From assembly GCA_023846275.1 (NCBI GenBank), contig CM043871.1:31588569-31652568 (forward strand): 64,000 nt of DNA, read 5' to 3'. The translations under genes were made by a program, and so were the position numbers. Below are positions 42,101 through 54,800 of this stretch, piece after piece (within the stretch, counting starts at the first letter, position 1; each line of letters opens with the position of its first letter). Under the pieces are notes generated by a model that searched no databases, was not told where the DNA came from, and saw nothing but the letters and a program-made list of their open reading frames with translations. This DNA is from Vanilla planifolia (Eukaryota; Streptophyta; Magnoliopsida; Asparagales; Orchidaceae).

Positions 42101-43461
42101 TATTATTTTATTATTTTATTATTATTAAAAACAAGATATAACCTTTAATGTTCATGGGGTTCAACAATTCCCAACCTTTTCTAATATGTTATTATGTACA
42201 AGTCTTAGTAGTCTCCTATTACTATACAAAAGAATTTTGTTATGTTTTCTTTTAAAAACTAAAATTCTAAACCAAGGCTACACAAGATAACAAAATGTTA
42301 GAGTAATGACTATAAAAAGATTCCTGATATCTAATAAATAGCCTCCTTCGTCCAATATTTTCTTCAATTTCATTAGTTTCCTAAAGTTCTTTGTACCTTA
42401 GAGTTTATATAAACAATTTAATAATGATAAACATCAAAATTACTCAATCCAAAATAGCCAACAAAACATGTAAAATCAAGAGACATTTCTATAAGTACTA
42501 CAATCCTCAAACTTCTAGCATTATATGCATGGCATCAAAAGCTTAAAATCTCAAACTTCTATTCTTTGGAATATTTTGTTAACTTGTGTTAGATTGAACA
42601 ATCCTCTTTCATTTTGGTAAATGTATTAATATTCAACATCCACCAACTGTATTACCTTGGCTAATTTATTATCTTGTCAATTAATTGACATTGAGAAAAC
42701 ATAAAATTATATATATTCTATTTAAAATAGAGATCAAATGTTCAGAAATGCAAGCTGAACAAAATAATAATCATTTTTTTGCTTGGTGGAAGTAAATTTT
42801 AATATTTCAGATTTTTGAAAGAAAACAAATGCATATTAATTTATAGTTGCTTAATAACATTCAATCAAATAGGTGATAAATTGATAAAGGTAATGTGCTC
42901 TGGGGGAAGGGTCCATGCGTAGTAGTTCGGAGAAAAAAAAATTACATTTTTGGCGATATGCAAATACTATTACAAGTTTGTCATGCAGATAATAGCATAT
43001 GTTTCAAACAATCAATCTGCATGTGGGAAATAAGAAGACAAAAAATGATAGAAACCAAAAGCAATAACAACGACAACGATGTTAACAATAATGTTCCAGC
43101 AGAAATATTGAGGGAACATCAAACATCTCCGACTCACACTCGATCGTGGTTGCTTAGTCTCGGTGACGATAACTTCCACCGGCAACAGGTCTTTCCCAGT
43201 CTTCTTGAAGGAAAAGGCGGAGGTAGTCACTTTGAGCAACCCAGGAGCTCGGTAGGAGAAGGATGACGATAGATGAGTTAAGAATTGGCGGAAGAAGGGG
43301 TCAGGAAACTGTTGCAGCTCGGAAGACTTGGGGTTTCTTGGGATTAAGGTGAAGCGAGACCAAAGTTGACGGCAGACCGGGCGGATATGCGCGCCAACAA
43401 CCAGCTCCATATGCAATAGGTGCGCCTGCGGTGTTTGTGATATGGTCAGGCGGAAGGTCAT
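18109..43461 (-). CDS. TIG: Trigger factor-like protein TIG, chloroplastic
   Basis: Homologue of bacterial trigger factor, a ribosome-associated chaperone, here predicted in the plastid. Thirteen exons: 43138-43461, 37942-38025, 36660-36788, 35998-36086, 34331-34514, 33130-33220, 20966-21120, 19837-19929, 19605-19697, 19272-19352, 19050-19199, 18876-18971, 18109-18186. All introns are GT-AG and phases agree. The likely start is MELVVG at 43410 (531 aa); an in-frame ATG at 43461 would give 548. The N-terminus (about 60 residues, Ser/Arg-rich, few acidic) suits a transit peptide. The ribosome-docking signature GFRPGKNVP sits at about residues 122-130. A PPIase-like middle has [20 protein letters not shown] and FPETW. 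The C-terminal arms include [30 protein letters not shown] and a final [16 protein letters not shown]. Introns 1, 6 and several others are very long; intron 6 is 12 kb. No break is seen. Confidence 0.95.
21640..21845 (-). other. Unassigned coding-like stretch in TIG intron 6
   Basis: On the minus strand a T-rich stretch ending ttcacttcag leads into about 200 bases of higher complexity with two long open frames. One contains [17 protein letters not shown], the other [13 protein letters not shown]. Neither is recognised. TIG needs no exon here, since its reading passes from 33130 to 21120 without a gap in the domain. It may be a stranded exon copy or transposon piece. Confidence 0.2.
22154..22227 (+). 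pseudogene. trnD-GUC: Decayed plastid-type tRNA-Asp (trnD-GUC)
   Basis: The 74 bases line up end to end with plastid trnD-GUC as I recall it: the same start (GGGATTGTAGTTCAA), D-arm, anticodon arm and TPsiC arm (GCGGGTTCGAG). Most differences are transitions. The anticodon GTC has become ATC. Two pairs of the anticodon stem (GG to AA on the 3' side) and part of the acceptor stem are lost. It is therefore a non-functional nuclear copy of organelle DNA, on the strand opposite to TIG, in intron 6. A mitochondrial copy of plastid origin could be the direct source. Confidence 0.8.
22300..24950 (-). mobile_element. LINE (non-LTR retrotransposon) relic
   Basis: On the minus strand, 23485-23820 reads [20 protein letters not shown] followed by [13 protein letters not shown]. 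This matches the reverse-transcriptase segment around the YADD/FADD box of plant LINEs, here decayed to FTDN at 23662-23673. About 70 residues further on it reads [18 protein letters not shown], as in the conserved region after the box. A later segment (22871-23131) has features of the LINE C-terminal region. An upstream part at about 24450-24620 has KAILLDLKK. Stops and frameshifts are many. Edges are approximate; no poly-A tail or target duplication was identified. It lies in TIG intron 6. Confidence 0.7.
26230..26270. repeat. ATA then AT microsatellite
   Basis: About eight ATA/AAT units are followed by about nine AT units without interruption. Confidence 0.9.
26425..26476. repeat. 26-bp tandem repeat, two units
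   Basis: The 26-base unit beginning aagtttatctcaactcctca occurs twice back to back (26425-26450, 26451-26476). A diverged third copy lies near 26365-26390. Confidence 0.85.
27786..30700 (-). mobile_element. Ty3/Gypsy pol relic (RT, RNase H, integrase)
   Basis: On the minus strand the pol domains appear in order. Reverse transcriptase at about 30190-29990 reads [20 protein letters not shown] and [20 protein letters not shown]. Its catalytic box is FIDG (30040-30051) instead of FIDD. The integrase zinc-binding region at about 29030-28870 is decayed (KEAHGV, YAIHLG, MKKDV). The integrase core at about 28790-28600 has [15 protein letters not shown] and [17 protein letters not shown]. The C-terminal part at about 28230-27880 has [23 protein letters not shown] and [20 protein letters not shown]. 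Stops and frameshifts interrupt it repeatedly, so it is dead. It lies in TIG intron 6, same strand as TIG. Confidence 0.85.
30890..31215. repeat. Diverged tandem repeat, about 60-70 bp units
   Basis: A degenerate unit built from ttgagccttgaaaagac, a gtgag...gagtttgag part and a ccttgtaaaaacc part recurs four to five times. Spacing varies by a few bases. Such arrays occur inside LTRs of some plant retrotransposons, but no LTR edges were seen here. Within TIG intron 6. Confidence 0.65.
31281..31340. repeat. 20-bp tandem repeat, three units
   Basis: The unit ttcaattggattaggagtgg is repeated three times at an exact 20-base period. The middle unit differs at three bases and the last at one. Confidence 0.92.
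31341..33129. other. TIG intron 6 remainder, no gene recognised
   Basis: AT-rich intron sequence up to exon 6. Minus-strand open frames at 31655-31876 and 32591-32842 have no recognisable domain. Possibly old transposon sequence. Confidence 0.4.
39653..40884. repeat. Tandem duplication in TIG intron 1, copy 1
   Basis: About 1.23 kb, followed directly by a second copy in the same orientation. It starts at atacacatatttatgaaagt and ends at the shared aacaagatataacctttaat. Upstream, 39190-39440 has an LTR-like feel, but no retrotransposon coding sequence is attached. Confidence 0.85.
40884..42149. repeat. Tandem duplication in TIG intron 1, copy 2
   Basis: Second copy of the 1.23 kb unit, offset by about 1230 bases through most of its length (actcattggc at 39711 and 40941). 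Differences are scattered substitutions and small indels, including an extra TTATTATTTTATT run near 42100. No coding potential was seen in either copy. Confidence 0.85.
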
Positions 43462-43700
43462 GCGAGAGATAGGAAGACAAGCTCGAATGAGCGCGGCCGC
43501 TTGGCATCCAGAAAATAGACGCGTCTTTAAATTTTAAAAAATTAAACTATGTTTTTATTTATTTTAAATATTCAGTATATTAATTTAAATTTTAATGTTT
43601 TATTTATTTTATTTATTTTTTGTTTCTAAAAAACTTTTTTTTGGTATTGGCCACAGCAACGAATCCCACGAGCCATAGCTGCCACACAAACTTGAAACAA
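43462..43700 (-). promoter_or_regulatory. TIG upstream region
   Basis: The first 60 bases upstream of the ATG at 43461 are GC-rich (a NotI-like gcggccgc at 43493-43500) and are probably 5' UTR. Beyond about 43520 the sequence turns sharply AT-rich. A GC-richer patch sits at about 43650-43720. No specific promoter element can be assigned. Confidence 0.45.
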
Positions 43701-46339
43701 CGGTGGAGAAAAGACAAGATTTCTTTAACATTTTTTTAATGAGATATTTGAATATTCTCTATGAACTTCAAAACATTTAATCAAAGGTCATAATGGTCTT
43801 TTTCATATTCAATTTGGTTGTTATTAAATAGTAAATTAATTTAAAATGTTATTTTAAGTACTATTAAAATTGTGTGTTTAATAAATATACTATTAATAAA
43901 TGTTTAATTAGATTATAGTATATTATAAGATAACTAAAGTAATTCTCAATTTTTTATAGAAAATGAAATGAATATTTTTTATTTTTTTTATATTGTCACT
44001 TCAGATAAAACTAAAGAGATAATAAAAATATAAACAGAATTACCATAAATTATCATATAAATAGGTAACAAAAATCTTAATCATAATATGATATCAAAAC
44101 AAGAATTAAACATGAAGATAAAAAGTTATAAATGACCACAAAAAGTTGTCATAATACATAATTAAAAAAATAATTAATTAAAATTTAAACAAAGAAAATA
44201 GTGATCATATTGGGATATGGAGAGAAAAGGGGAGCATCAAAGCTAAGGTATCAATAGGTTAGGAACCAGACATCAAGATTCTTGGGCAAATAGATCTAAA
44301 TATTAGATAATGAGATAAGAAAATTTGATGAAGGCAATGGCAAGTTTAGCAAAATGAGTGAGGGTGGTAACAAATTAGAAATACAGGTTAAGCCAATGAT
44401 GAAATTAACAAGATGGGAGGAGAGCAACATGATTCACAAAGATAGCAAAGGAAGTGACAATATTCGTCATTAAGGAAATCCTGGTGATCATTTGAAGGCT
44501 CAGAGAAGAGCTTTGGAGAAATTCCTAACATTTTATATCTTGAGTGTGGAAAGGAATCCCATTCAAAAGAAGCTTTTTTCTTGATTTTCAAATAAATCAT
44601 AAAGAAAGTCTTTTGAGTCTTTTATTTTTCTTACAAAAAATAAGGGACATTAAGCCCTTTTGTCTATTACTTTTATTTAATTTGATGCATAATTTATGAG
44701 AAGTTAGATTTGTTTATTTGTATTATCTATGAAAAGTTTTATCTAGATAATGCGTATAAATTGGAGTTAATAAAAATATTTGACTCATCATATTATGCAT
44801 GATTATTTGTGTGAATACAAATTACAAATCTTTTGAAGATGTATACTTTAAAACATGAATTCAATTAAACTAATTTATTCTTTAATTAGATTACTTATAA
44901 AATAATCATATACAAAAACTAAATATTTGTAAATTCAACCTAAATTGAATAAACTTAAGTTTATAAAAAATTAAAGAAGTTTAATTAATAGAATTTATAC
45001 AATTTGCAAATAAAAGTTTACAATGAAAGAAGCACTTGAATATTAAAATTTTAAGAAAATAAATTTGGTAATTAAAAATAATCAATTTATTACAAAAATG
45101 TTTTAAAAAATAAAAAATATATATATTATACAAAAAATCAATGAATTTTTATCAATATTAATAACAAAATGAATTTTAACAAAAATGATTATTTAATGAA
45201 ATTGATGAATTACTTAAAATAAACTATCAAATAATACAAAGTTTATGAAACTAACCAATAATACTTACATAGAAATTATATAAACTCACATGTAATGTGA
45301 AACAGTATAATCTATAAAAAAAGTGGAAAAAAAATTCAATAAATTCTACAAAAATATGAGGACAAACTCAAGAAAACTAATTAGGAAGTATCATATATAT
45401 AAAATTTAAAACACGTGTGTAACTAAAATACATTTATTGGAAAGACTAATAATATTCATGAAAGGATAAAAAATATTTATCATTTACAAACTCCAATATT
45501 TATGCGTAAGAATTATCAAAAGATTAGACCTTATTAATCAAAAAGTTAATCAAAGTTCCAACTTAATTTAATAGAAATTCAACAAATTAAGAATGCAAAT
45601 CATTATGTCATCAACTATCTAAGAGATTTACATGAAAATGATAATGTTTTCATTATGTGCATATTTGATTTTACATTTATGTACAATAGAATAACATGTG
45701 AATTTATTAATCAATTCTCAATCAAATATGAAGATAAATTGAATAAGATGAAGAGGATCGTATAGTACATAATAAAACATTGTATCAATATGACCCAACA
45801 TTGTACAATATATTTCCATAACAAAACGATTAAATCTAATAATGTCACCCTCCACTTGATATAAATCAACACAACCAAATAAATTACATCCATAATAGAA
45901 CTTTATTAAGTTAATTAGAGCTAGTAGTATGAAATTGAGGATAATGCTATTAAAAATAAGCAAGGGTGATGTGAAAATCATTATAATCTTAAAACATCTT
46001 AATAATAGAAACATATGATCAACAGTTGTCATGTGGTTAAAAAATCTACAAACTAACGGTAATATAGAATTTGATAATAGGATATAGATGTTCTAACATA
46101 AATGTAATATCACACACCCACAAATATAACAAGCTCTCACTCAAAAATCCTATACTATCATATAAGAACCCATAACTTTATAAGTGTCGACATCTTGGCC
46201 TATAATATAAGTAAAAAATATGCATAATATACTTAGTAATCAAACATCTCATGTAGTAATATATTATAAAGAGCAACTAAAATAATTAAGCAATAAATAT
46301 AATAAATGAAAAAAATGAATGAAATATATATAAAGAGTA
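43701..46339. other. AT-rich intergenic DNA, no gene seen
   Basis: Very AT-rich sequence upstream of TIG. Open frames at 44388-44600 and 45711-46032 on the minus strand have low-complexity composition and no recognisable motif. Confidence 0.5.
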
Positions 46340-47480
46340 TTATAATAATACAAATAAGGTCATAAAGATATATCTAAAAAATCTCATCCTAATCATATAG
46401 TATTTTTCCCTCACTTTTTTATCTTTCATATTTAGTTTTTTACATTAATTTTTAGTTTTTTTCTATTTTTTTATATATTTATTATTTCTCTTGACTCAAA
46501 CTCTTTTATAACTCATATCTCAATACTTGAGAATATCATATCATAGCTCATCATGATAAGTCTAAGAATTTGACATGTCATACCACCACCATTAAGTGTC
46601 ATGACACTAAGAAATAAAGTATCTTACATCACTAAGCTCACCCTAATAATAATTTCTTATGTTAATTAAGAAATAAGATACTTTGACATGTTAAAGTCTC
46701 TTTCTGAATACCTATGATATCAGAAAGTGAAATATATTATCATCATTAAATTAAGACCATGACATGTCATGTTCTCATATTTTAGTATCACAACACCTAG
46801 AGTATATCATATATATCATATTTATTAGTCCACTATCATATATGGTCATGCCCTTTCTCAAACTATAATAGCTTATTATTTTTCTCTTTTTTAATTTTAT
46901 TTTTTAATCTTATCATATATTTTAATTTATAATATCATGTAACTTATATATATGTACTTGTGTAGTAATAATGTATATATATATCAATAGTTACAAAGTG
47001 TTATAATAAAATAAAATATATACAAAAAAATGTTGTCATACAACTATTCATATAATTATGCATTTCATAATAATAACAAAAGATTTTTAATAGCCCACTT
47101 ACATCACAGTTAATTGGTTTGTTAACCTAACAATTATGAGAAGCATCTTTCATCACTTTTCCTTTTCATTTATCATTCTCTTTTTCTATTAAATTTACAT
47201 TAATTCATTCATAGCAATCATTGGTCATACTAGGGATCAGATAAATGATATGTGCTAAACTTGTTCAATAGATAAATAAATATATCAACCTAATGCCTAT
47301 TTCATATTTGTGAGTGATCTACACATTATTTATATTTGAACCTTTGCATTGTCCAGTATAATCTCACATATTATATTGTATGATCCAAGTCTTATTCTCA
47401 TTAAGTTATACATTTGACTTTTATTAAACAGCTTAAGAATTAATCTTGTTTGTCTAATCCCAATTCATACTTGTGGCAAC
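46340..47480 (-). repeat. AT-rich repeat family, copy A (inverted)
   Basis: The reverse complement follows copy C (55440-56340) over a long stretch. Anchors are taagaagcttctttcatcac in C against the segment near 47136-47155 in A, and ataaaagagtttg near 56319 in C against 46500-46512 in A. Divergence is moderate. It could be an LTR or other terminal part of an unknown element; no coding sequence is attached. Confidence 0.65.
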
Positions 47481-49189
47481 CCTAACTATTGTTCTTGAAT
47501 TTTGGTGTCAAGACACATATTTCTTTTTTTTTTAACATTTTTAAAACATAAAAATTATTTATTATTTTTTATAAAAATCTTATGAAAAAAAGTTTTATCT
47601 TTTTAAAATCAAGTAGTAGAAATGAAGTGAAAGTATTATATTTTTCATATTTTTTTAAAATCATGTCCATATAATATCAATGTTAACAAATCTATTATAT
47701 ATCTATTTTGTTGAAATAAAATAAATATAAAAATCACATATCTAATAATAATAGCATCTTTTAAATAATTATATGTTAACTCTTAGTCTTTAATAACCTT
47801 ATGTGGTTTCTCATTTGACTTGAAAGTATCAAGTTAAAATAAACATGAGTCAACTAATATTAGATCAGTGAAAAAAAATATATAAAATAATATTAAGCAA
47901 AAAATTATTAGATAGTCATATGCATAGATTATATTAATAATAATATAACTTAATAAAAGACATTATCTTTTTTTGAATTTATTTAAAATTTAATTTCTTT
48001 TTTAAGAAATCATATTAATTTCTTTTTAACCCTTTTTTAACCTTTGATATATCCTAAATATGTTATTCCAAGTAGCCCAATGATATCTCTTTAGAAATAC
48101 TCTTAGAGATATGTTATTCTTGATAGTAGGTTTATTTCTAAGGATACATCATTATAGATAAAAAAACACATACTTTTAAAGACATGTTATTTCAAATAAA
48201 AAGTTGTCCTTTACAAATAATCTCTAGTACCTCTTACTTTACATTACTTTATTATGTTTTTTAAATTTAATTATGTCAATATTTTGTTAATAAACTATTT
48301 TTTAACACATATGACATGATAAATATTTAACAAATTACTAAAAGAATATAATATCATTATACTCAAATAAATCATCTATCAATCATCAACATGTGATATA
48401 TATTTAGCATGTATCTAATCAAAACATGTGACAACATAAATATAACAAAATATTATTACAATAAATAATGACAAGTCTCTCTCATATATTCTTTTTTTAT
48501 GTCATTTAAAACCTTTAACTTAGCATTACACATCACATCAAATCATAAATTTTGTATAAATTTTTCTTATAAAGTATCTTTCATACAATACATCATGAAT
48601 AAGTTTTGCCAACATAAACTTCTTTGATTTGGTATATTTAAAATCAATAATGCATCTAGCTTACAATACAAAATATATCAAATACATATATTAAGAACAA
48701 GTTTTTCTTACCTTTTAATTCTCATTATTGGAGTAACCAAGCTTATATTTTTGTTTCAAGTCTTGATTGCTAATATACCAAAGAACTTTTCTCTTTGACT
48801 TTGTATTTGTCTCTTACATAACTCTTTTTTTAAATCTCTTAAAAACACCTTCACTTTATCTAGGTCATACTGGTAAGATAGTAATATTAGACTGGTAGGA
48901 TCATAACAATGCAATAATACAATCATTTTAGAGCTTAGATCGTATAGTACAATAGGATTGATCTTTCTGTATAATATGATGACATGAATTAAAAAGAGGT
49001 TATTTTGTTAAACATAACATTTGGAAAGTACTTTCATAATAAAAATAAAATTGTTATTAATAGATATTAATATGTATTATCATAGAGAATAAGAAAAACT
49101 AATAAAAGAAAATAAACAATAATAGAAGATGCAACCCAAAATCATCAAGTAGACAAAAAAAATAACTATGATATAAGTAGATTGTTAAA
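47481..49189. other. AT-rich mosaic, no gene seen
   Basis: Includes a stretch near 48715-48880 that resembles 50640-50790 in the same orientation (both contain ctttg...tttgtctct runs before cattcac or cttcac). Also contains words such as catactgg and ggatcagata shared with the neighbouring repeats. Confidence 0.4.
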
Positions 49190-50790
49190 TATTTATTGAT
49201 ATTATTAAGAAACATTTGATGATGTGAGCATTCTTTGGAATAATGTTTTTTTACATATGTTTTTATTTTGTTATAACACTATATGATTATTTATATATAT
49301 ATATATGTATGTATTTATGTATACAATTACATATATAATTACATGAGTATTATGATATTATAAATGAAAACATATGATACGATAAAGGAAAATAAAATGA
49401 AAGAAAAAAAGGAAAGAAAGGGGCTAATATAGCTTAAAAAAGGATTACATTATTAGATAATAAAATAATTAATATGATATATGAGATATACATCACCCCT
49501 AGTGTTGTATTTCACAAAGATGAGGCCATGGTATATAAAGGCCTCAATTTAGTGATGAGGAGATACTTCACTCCTCGATGTCACGGGTACTCATAAATGA
49601 GGCTTTGGAATGTTAGTGGTTTTGTTTCTTTATTAGCATCAGATGTTAGCTATCAGGGATGATGATTAAATGATGAAGTTATAGGTATTTGGAGATGAGG
49701 TTCTAGTATTTCAAGTACGTCATCCTTATTAATACAAGATGTTGGAATTAAGAGATGAAACTTAACGATAATGAGATACTTCTCTAATGAGTATCTTGGT
49801 TACTTAAGGATGAGACTCTAATATTCTAAGAGTCTCATTTATTATTAGCACAAGATGTTAACATCAAGATATGAGATTTAATGATGATGAGATATTTTAT
49901 TCCCTAATGTCATGGTACTAAGAAATGTAATCATGATAAAGCATCAAGACTTACAATGATGAGATATGATATAGAATATTTAGTTGTTAGGATATGAGCC
50001 ATGAAAAGTCAATAAAAGAAGGAACATGTGAAATAAGAGAAAGAAAAAAGAAAAAAATGAATATAAAAGAAATGAAAAAAAGTAAAACAAAAAAATATTA
50101 TATACTTATGATGAACAAGATATGTATATATATTTTGTCATATAGATATTGTTATAATATTTTTATATAGATTATCATCCATCCTTTTATTTATTACTCA
50201 GTTACTTTATTTACACTTATTGTTATACTATATGTAGTTAGAAATTTGTCTATTGAGTATATCATACTTATTTTTAATTTATATTATAAGATATATTGAA
50301 ACTCATTGAGTTGAGAGTCCTTAAAAGATATAACTATTATTAATATTAGTTTTGAACTTTTATGTTGTATGATATTTGTTTGATTTTTATAGATGTTATT
50401 TATGTTGAAATATTTAGATTTTAGTGGATTTTTGTCACCCTTGCTCATCTTAGTAACAAGTATTTTCCTTTTTATTTTATTAACTATTTTTAACTTAATA
50501 TATTTATTTTATGAATATATTTTATTAGGTTTTGAATATTGATGTTTGACAGAGAATGATTGCTATCTTAGTATTATGTATTACATTTAATCATATATAA
50601 GTAGGTACATGATTTATTTACCTTCTAAAACTAAGTATTTGTCTTACCAAAGCTCAATTTTTGCTCGATCTATTTGGTTGATATAGTACTCAAGATTATA
50701 TTCTTAATTTTGTCTTTGTCTCTTTCATAACATCTCTCTAAATTTCTTTAGAATACATTCACTTATTTTCTTCTCTTTCTTATACTAACT
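49190..50790 (+). repeat. AT-rich repeat family, copy B (direct)
   Basis: Runs parallel to copy C. Examples: gatgatgtgagcattctttg (49213) against gatgatatgagcatctatat (55630); gggctaatatag (49420) against gactaatatag (55835); tatatgtagttagaaatttg (50228) against tatatgtagttagagatttt (56570). Spacing between anchors is well kept. Confidence 0.7.
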
Positions 50791-52369
50791 ATGATGAAAT
50801 GTTACACCTTTTAAACTCCCTCAAAAGAAACTCTACAATTCATAACCAACTTCTTATTTATACTTATTCACATAACTTTGTACTAGCCTTTTGAATATTT
50901 CTAAAAGTTGTGTGTCTCACGTGGATGTCTTTTTCCTTCTAACTTCCATTTACAAAGGCTTCTAATCAATTCAATCCATCCCTTGCTTGCTTGATTGTCT
51001 ATTATTTTGAGTTTTAAGATCTATTTAGGTTTTATTAATCATATAAGATTCACTAAATTTATATTATATGTTTCTTAAATCATACCTAAATTTATATTTA
51101 TTTTTTCTTATCATAGTACGATCTCACTATCACACTATACAATACTTTTTTATAACTCATAATCGATAGTGGTCCATACTTTTATGTCTTAATCATATTG
51201 ATATGATAAGTATATCATATTATATAATCATTTTAGGGTATTTTTCATTAGGCTACTTTCATACCGAGCCTTTTCTCATCACTTAATCTTATGATATGAT
51301 ATAGTTATGATATACTGTATGGTCTAATATTTTTACAAATTTTGACACAACTATATTTATACATTTATCTTATGATAATTGGACTATAAGATTTTAGGCT
51401 CTACACTATTATACTTATGTGTTCATGTTCTTTATATCGTACGATATTATATTATCTATTGATTATTTTCTCTTTATGCATTAACAACCTAATAAGATGT
51501 CATGATTATCTTGTATGATCTTAGGCTCGCCTTTGTACACATTAACCTGTTTCATGTTCTTTCTCTTTCTTATCTATCGTATCATATGATACTTCATGGT
51601 TGTACACTACTATCAATTCAACCACAGCCAACTATGCTCTATCATACTAGTATGTTGTCATAGTCATACTAGTATTAATAAATCCCATTTATATATTTAT
51701 TCAATCGATTAATTCACTTTCTTTACCATAACATGATATCAGATTGTACGATGACATGATATCAGATTATACGATGACATGATATCAAATTGTATAACAC
51801 ATTAAACCTTGAAACTTTCTTATAAAATTTATAAAACTCAAAACAAATATTAAGATTAAAATCTTTATTTATAATGCCTTCATCTTTAAGATGATTAATC
51901 ACTTCTCTAATTTCATCTCATGTTTGAAATTTATTAAAATTTTTTGTCTCTTATTTTTGTGATATTAAATTAAGATTGTCAATCAATCTCTAATATTCTT
52001 TTTTTAATATCTTATGATTAAAATTTATTACCCTATTTTTTGGGATATTATAGTATTACAAGGATTTATAACAATGATCTTATTGGTCAAAGGATCAGAT
52101 AAATGATCTCTCTTACACATCTCTTACTGCATCATACTAGTTTAATCTTATTGTCATACTAGCACAAAGGTAGGTACTCTATATTAAACTATTAAATAAT
52201 AATTGTGCTAGTTTGATTCACCTTTCATACCTATATGTGCCATAAAATATACGTTGTCATATAAAGGATCAGATAGATGATCTCGATAAAATTTTCCTAT
52301 AACATTATCATATTGGTCTGATCATACTACAAACTAAAAGATACCCCCAAATTATTAAAATTAGACAAG
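50791..52369. other. AT-rich mosaic with catactag words
   Basis: No gene. The words tcatactag and catactagtat recur near 51640-51670 and 52130-52165, together with ggatcagata(a/g)atgatct at 52092 and 52265. A 22-23-base unit around acatgatatcaga.t is repeated three times at 51727-51790. Confidence 0.5.
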
Positions 52370-52830
52370 TGATTAGATTAGAAAATTCCTTAATCCAATA
52401 ATACATAAACTATCATATAAGTACAATCATCTAATCATGTAATATAATTCTTAATAGATTCTCTTTTCAAAATTAGGTCAAAAAAATTTCCAACTTTAGC
52501 TATCAAGGTCATATTAGTATGATCCAAACAACCATCTTATACAATGATCATAACCAAAAACTATAATAACCTCTAACCCTTACAACATCTCATTATAACT
52601 TATATGTAACACTAACTTAACATTCAAATGAAGTAATACATTCTTTGAGAGAGTTTAGGAAGGATCTTTATCTTTCCATTTTTTTTACAAAATAAAACAA
52701 AAAATCCATTTATTCCCATAGGTTTCCTTCAACATTTTTCAATATAGTTGTTTTTTCTTAAGGGATAATGTAGTTTTATTTTCTTCTTCTCTCACTCTCC
52801 CTTCCTTCTTTTTCTACTCTCTTTCTTAAA
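52370..52830. repeat. Inverted repeat arm, left
   Basis: Reads, in order, as a diverged reverse complement of about 54330-54800. Shared anchors are gacaagtgatt, tccaacttt or tccaactat, atgatca, ataacctc(t/c)aacc, and aggatcttta(t/c)cttt. The 1.5 kb between the arms carries no recognised gene; a 102-codon minus-strand frame at 53603-53911 lacks motifs. Confidence 0.6.
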
Positions 52831-54329
52831 GTTACCTAAATGCAACCATTGAGCGTCACACAAGGGAGGAAGACTTATCTTTTTACTAAATAAGAGAATT
52901 AAAATAATCCCCTTTAATTAATGTTTTTTTATAAATTCATCAAAAATTTAATTTATTTCTAAAAATTAAAATTAACATACCAATAGATTTCTCATGATAA
53001 AATATTCACAATAACATGCTCAAATATAAATTTTAGCTGTTAACATTCTAACTTGCTTTTTAAGGCACTCATAATATAATTTATTTATGAATTTCAAATT
53101 TATAGTATTTATATTTAATACATAAAATATGTTTTGAAAAGATTTGAGAGTTTAATTAAGTAGGCTATAATAGAATACAATATTAGCCATCATATAAGTA
53201 CAATCACATAAAAAATAATTATTAACTAAGTAAATATGAATGATGAATAAACCCAAACTCTCTATATATAATTAGGAAAATCATGTTAGTATTATAATTT
53301 TAAGGGTGATGAATATAAATAAGAAAAATATAATAAGAAATATCGTATAATACAATGATAAGAGAGTGAATGAACTAAATAAATAAATAAGATCATACAT
53401 GTATGATTAAGATATTGTATAAGTATATTCAAGATATAAAAATAATGTTTAGGAACAATGTTAATTATGACTTAATAAGAATATATAGTAAAAGGGATTG
53501 TATAATACAATGATGTATAACAAAACTTTTTTAAAACATGGAATATATAATGGCTAAGTTAATCATTATAAGGAGAGTCTAATCGATGAGAAATCATCAT
53601 TATTATGTAGGAATGAAGTCGAAGAGGCATTCAATCAAATGGACATGGTCGTTGGAAGGAGGTGAATAGTTGAGAAAGCTTTGATCACATTTGAAGAAGA
53701 CGAGGTAGATTATAGGAAGGATTTTTTTAGAAAAGTTTTTAACAAATGGCTTAAGCCAAGTATGTTTGGATGAGAGGAAATAAAAGGAAGTAATCAAAGA
53801 AGAGTTTGAGCATAAGGAAAAGTCAAAATGGAGGAGATCTTGCAAATAGGATTGTATTATTCTATAATTAAAGGAGAAATCGTGCAAAGTTCCATCCCTT
53901 ATAGAGACCATTACATCAAAAAATAAGAGGTAAATAATTTTTTTGCTTTGTGTTTATGTTTGATGTAATGTGTATTGTAAGGTAAAACCCTTAATAATTT
54001 TAAATTTGTCATGTTAAAGATGCACATTTAAGCAAATTATGCCCATAAGTTGATATTTGATATATGATTATAATAGCCCATTTAATTAAACCTTCAATAT
54101 TCTTCTAAAATATATTTTATGTATTAGATATATGTGTTATAAATCCAAAACAAATGAATATACTAACTTGTGAGTGTCTTGAAAAGCTTGTCAAGATAAT
54201 AATGGCTATATCTTATATTTGATCACATTATTGTAAGGAATTCATAGGTATATGGTTTACATTTTTAGAGATAATTTAAATTTCTTATGAATTATTAAAG
54301 ATAAACAAAATTATTAAATATTAACTTAA

Positions 54330-54800
54330 TCTTCTTATTATAGAAAGATTACTCTTACTTCCAAACAAAAAAAATTATTTGTTATTTTTAGAAACTTAGA
54401 GAATGTCAAAAAAGAGTGAGGGGTGAAAAAAAGTTAACTTGAGCAATTCTTTAAGAAAAATCAAAGAGATTGGAAAAAATAAAGAAAAGTTTGTTAGAAA
54501 GAAAGGGCTTCCAACTTTATCTTACAAAAAAAACATAAAAAGGTAAAGATCTTATTTATACTTTCTTCTTAAAGAGAGTATCAATTATTTTGGATATAAA
54601 GAATGTGAGTTGTGTGACTTTAAAGATGACTTAGAGTGGTTGGAGGTTGTTATTGTTTTTTACTACAGTGATCATACAAGATGATATTTAGATTGAATTA
54701 ATGACCCTGATAGTTGGACCTAAAGCATCAAACTAGTATAATAAGTTCGTACTTGTATGATGGCACATATAATATTGAATTGAGAATTTGTTTGATTCAA
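54330..54800. repeat. Inverted repeat arm, right
   Basis: Partner of 52370-52830 in opposite orientation. The similarity continues outward with lower clarity to about 55160, where a tagatgatatc/gatcaa cluster answers the gatcagatagatgatc cluster near 52265. Confidence 0.6.

Noticed and set aside
43301..43507. 68-codon minus-strand frame and 42895-43266 plus-strand frame
   Set aside because: Shadows of TIG exon 1 (43138-43461), which continues in phase into exon 2.
53603..53911. 102-codon minus-strand frame
   Set aside because: Lies between inverted repeat arms, has no motif and no splice context; taken as a chance frame or old element.
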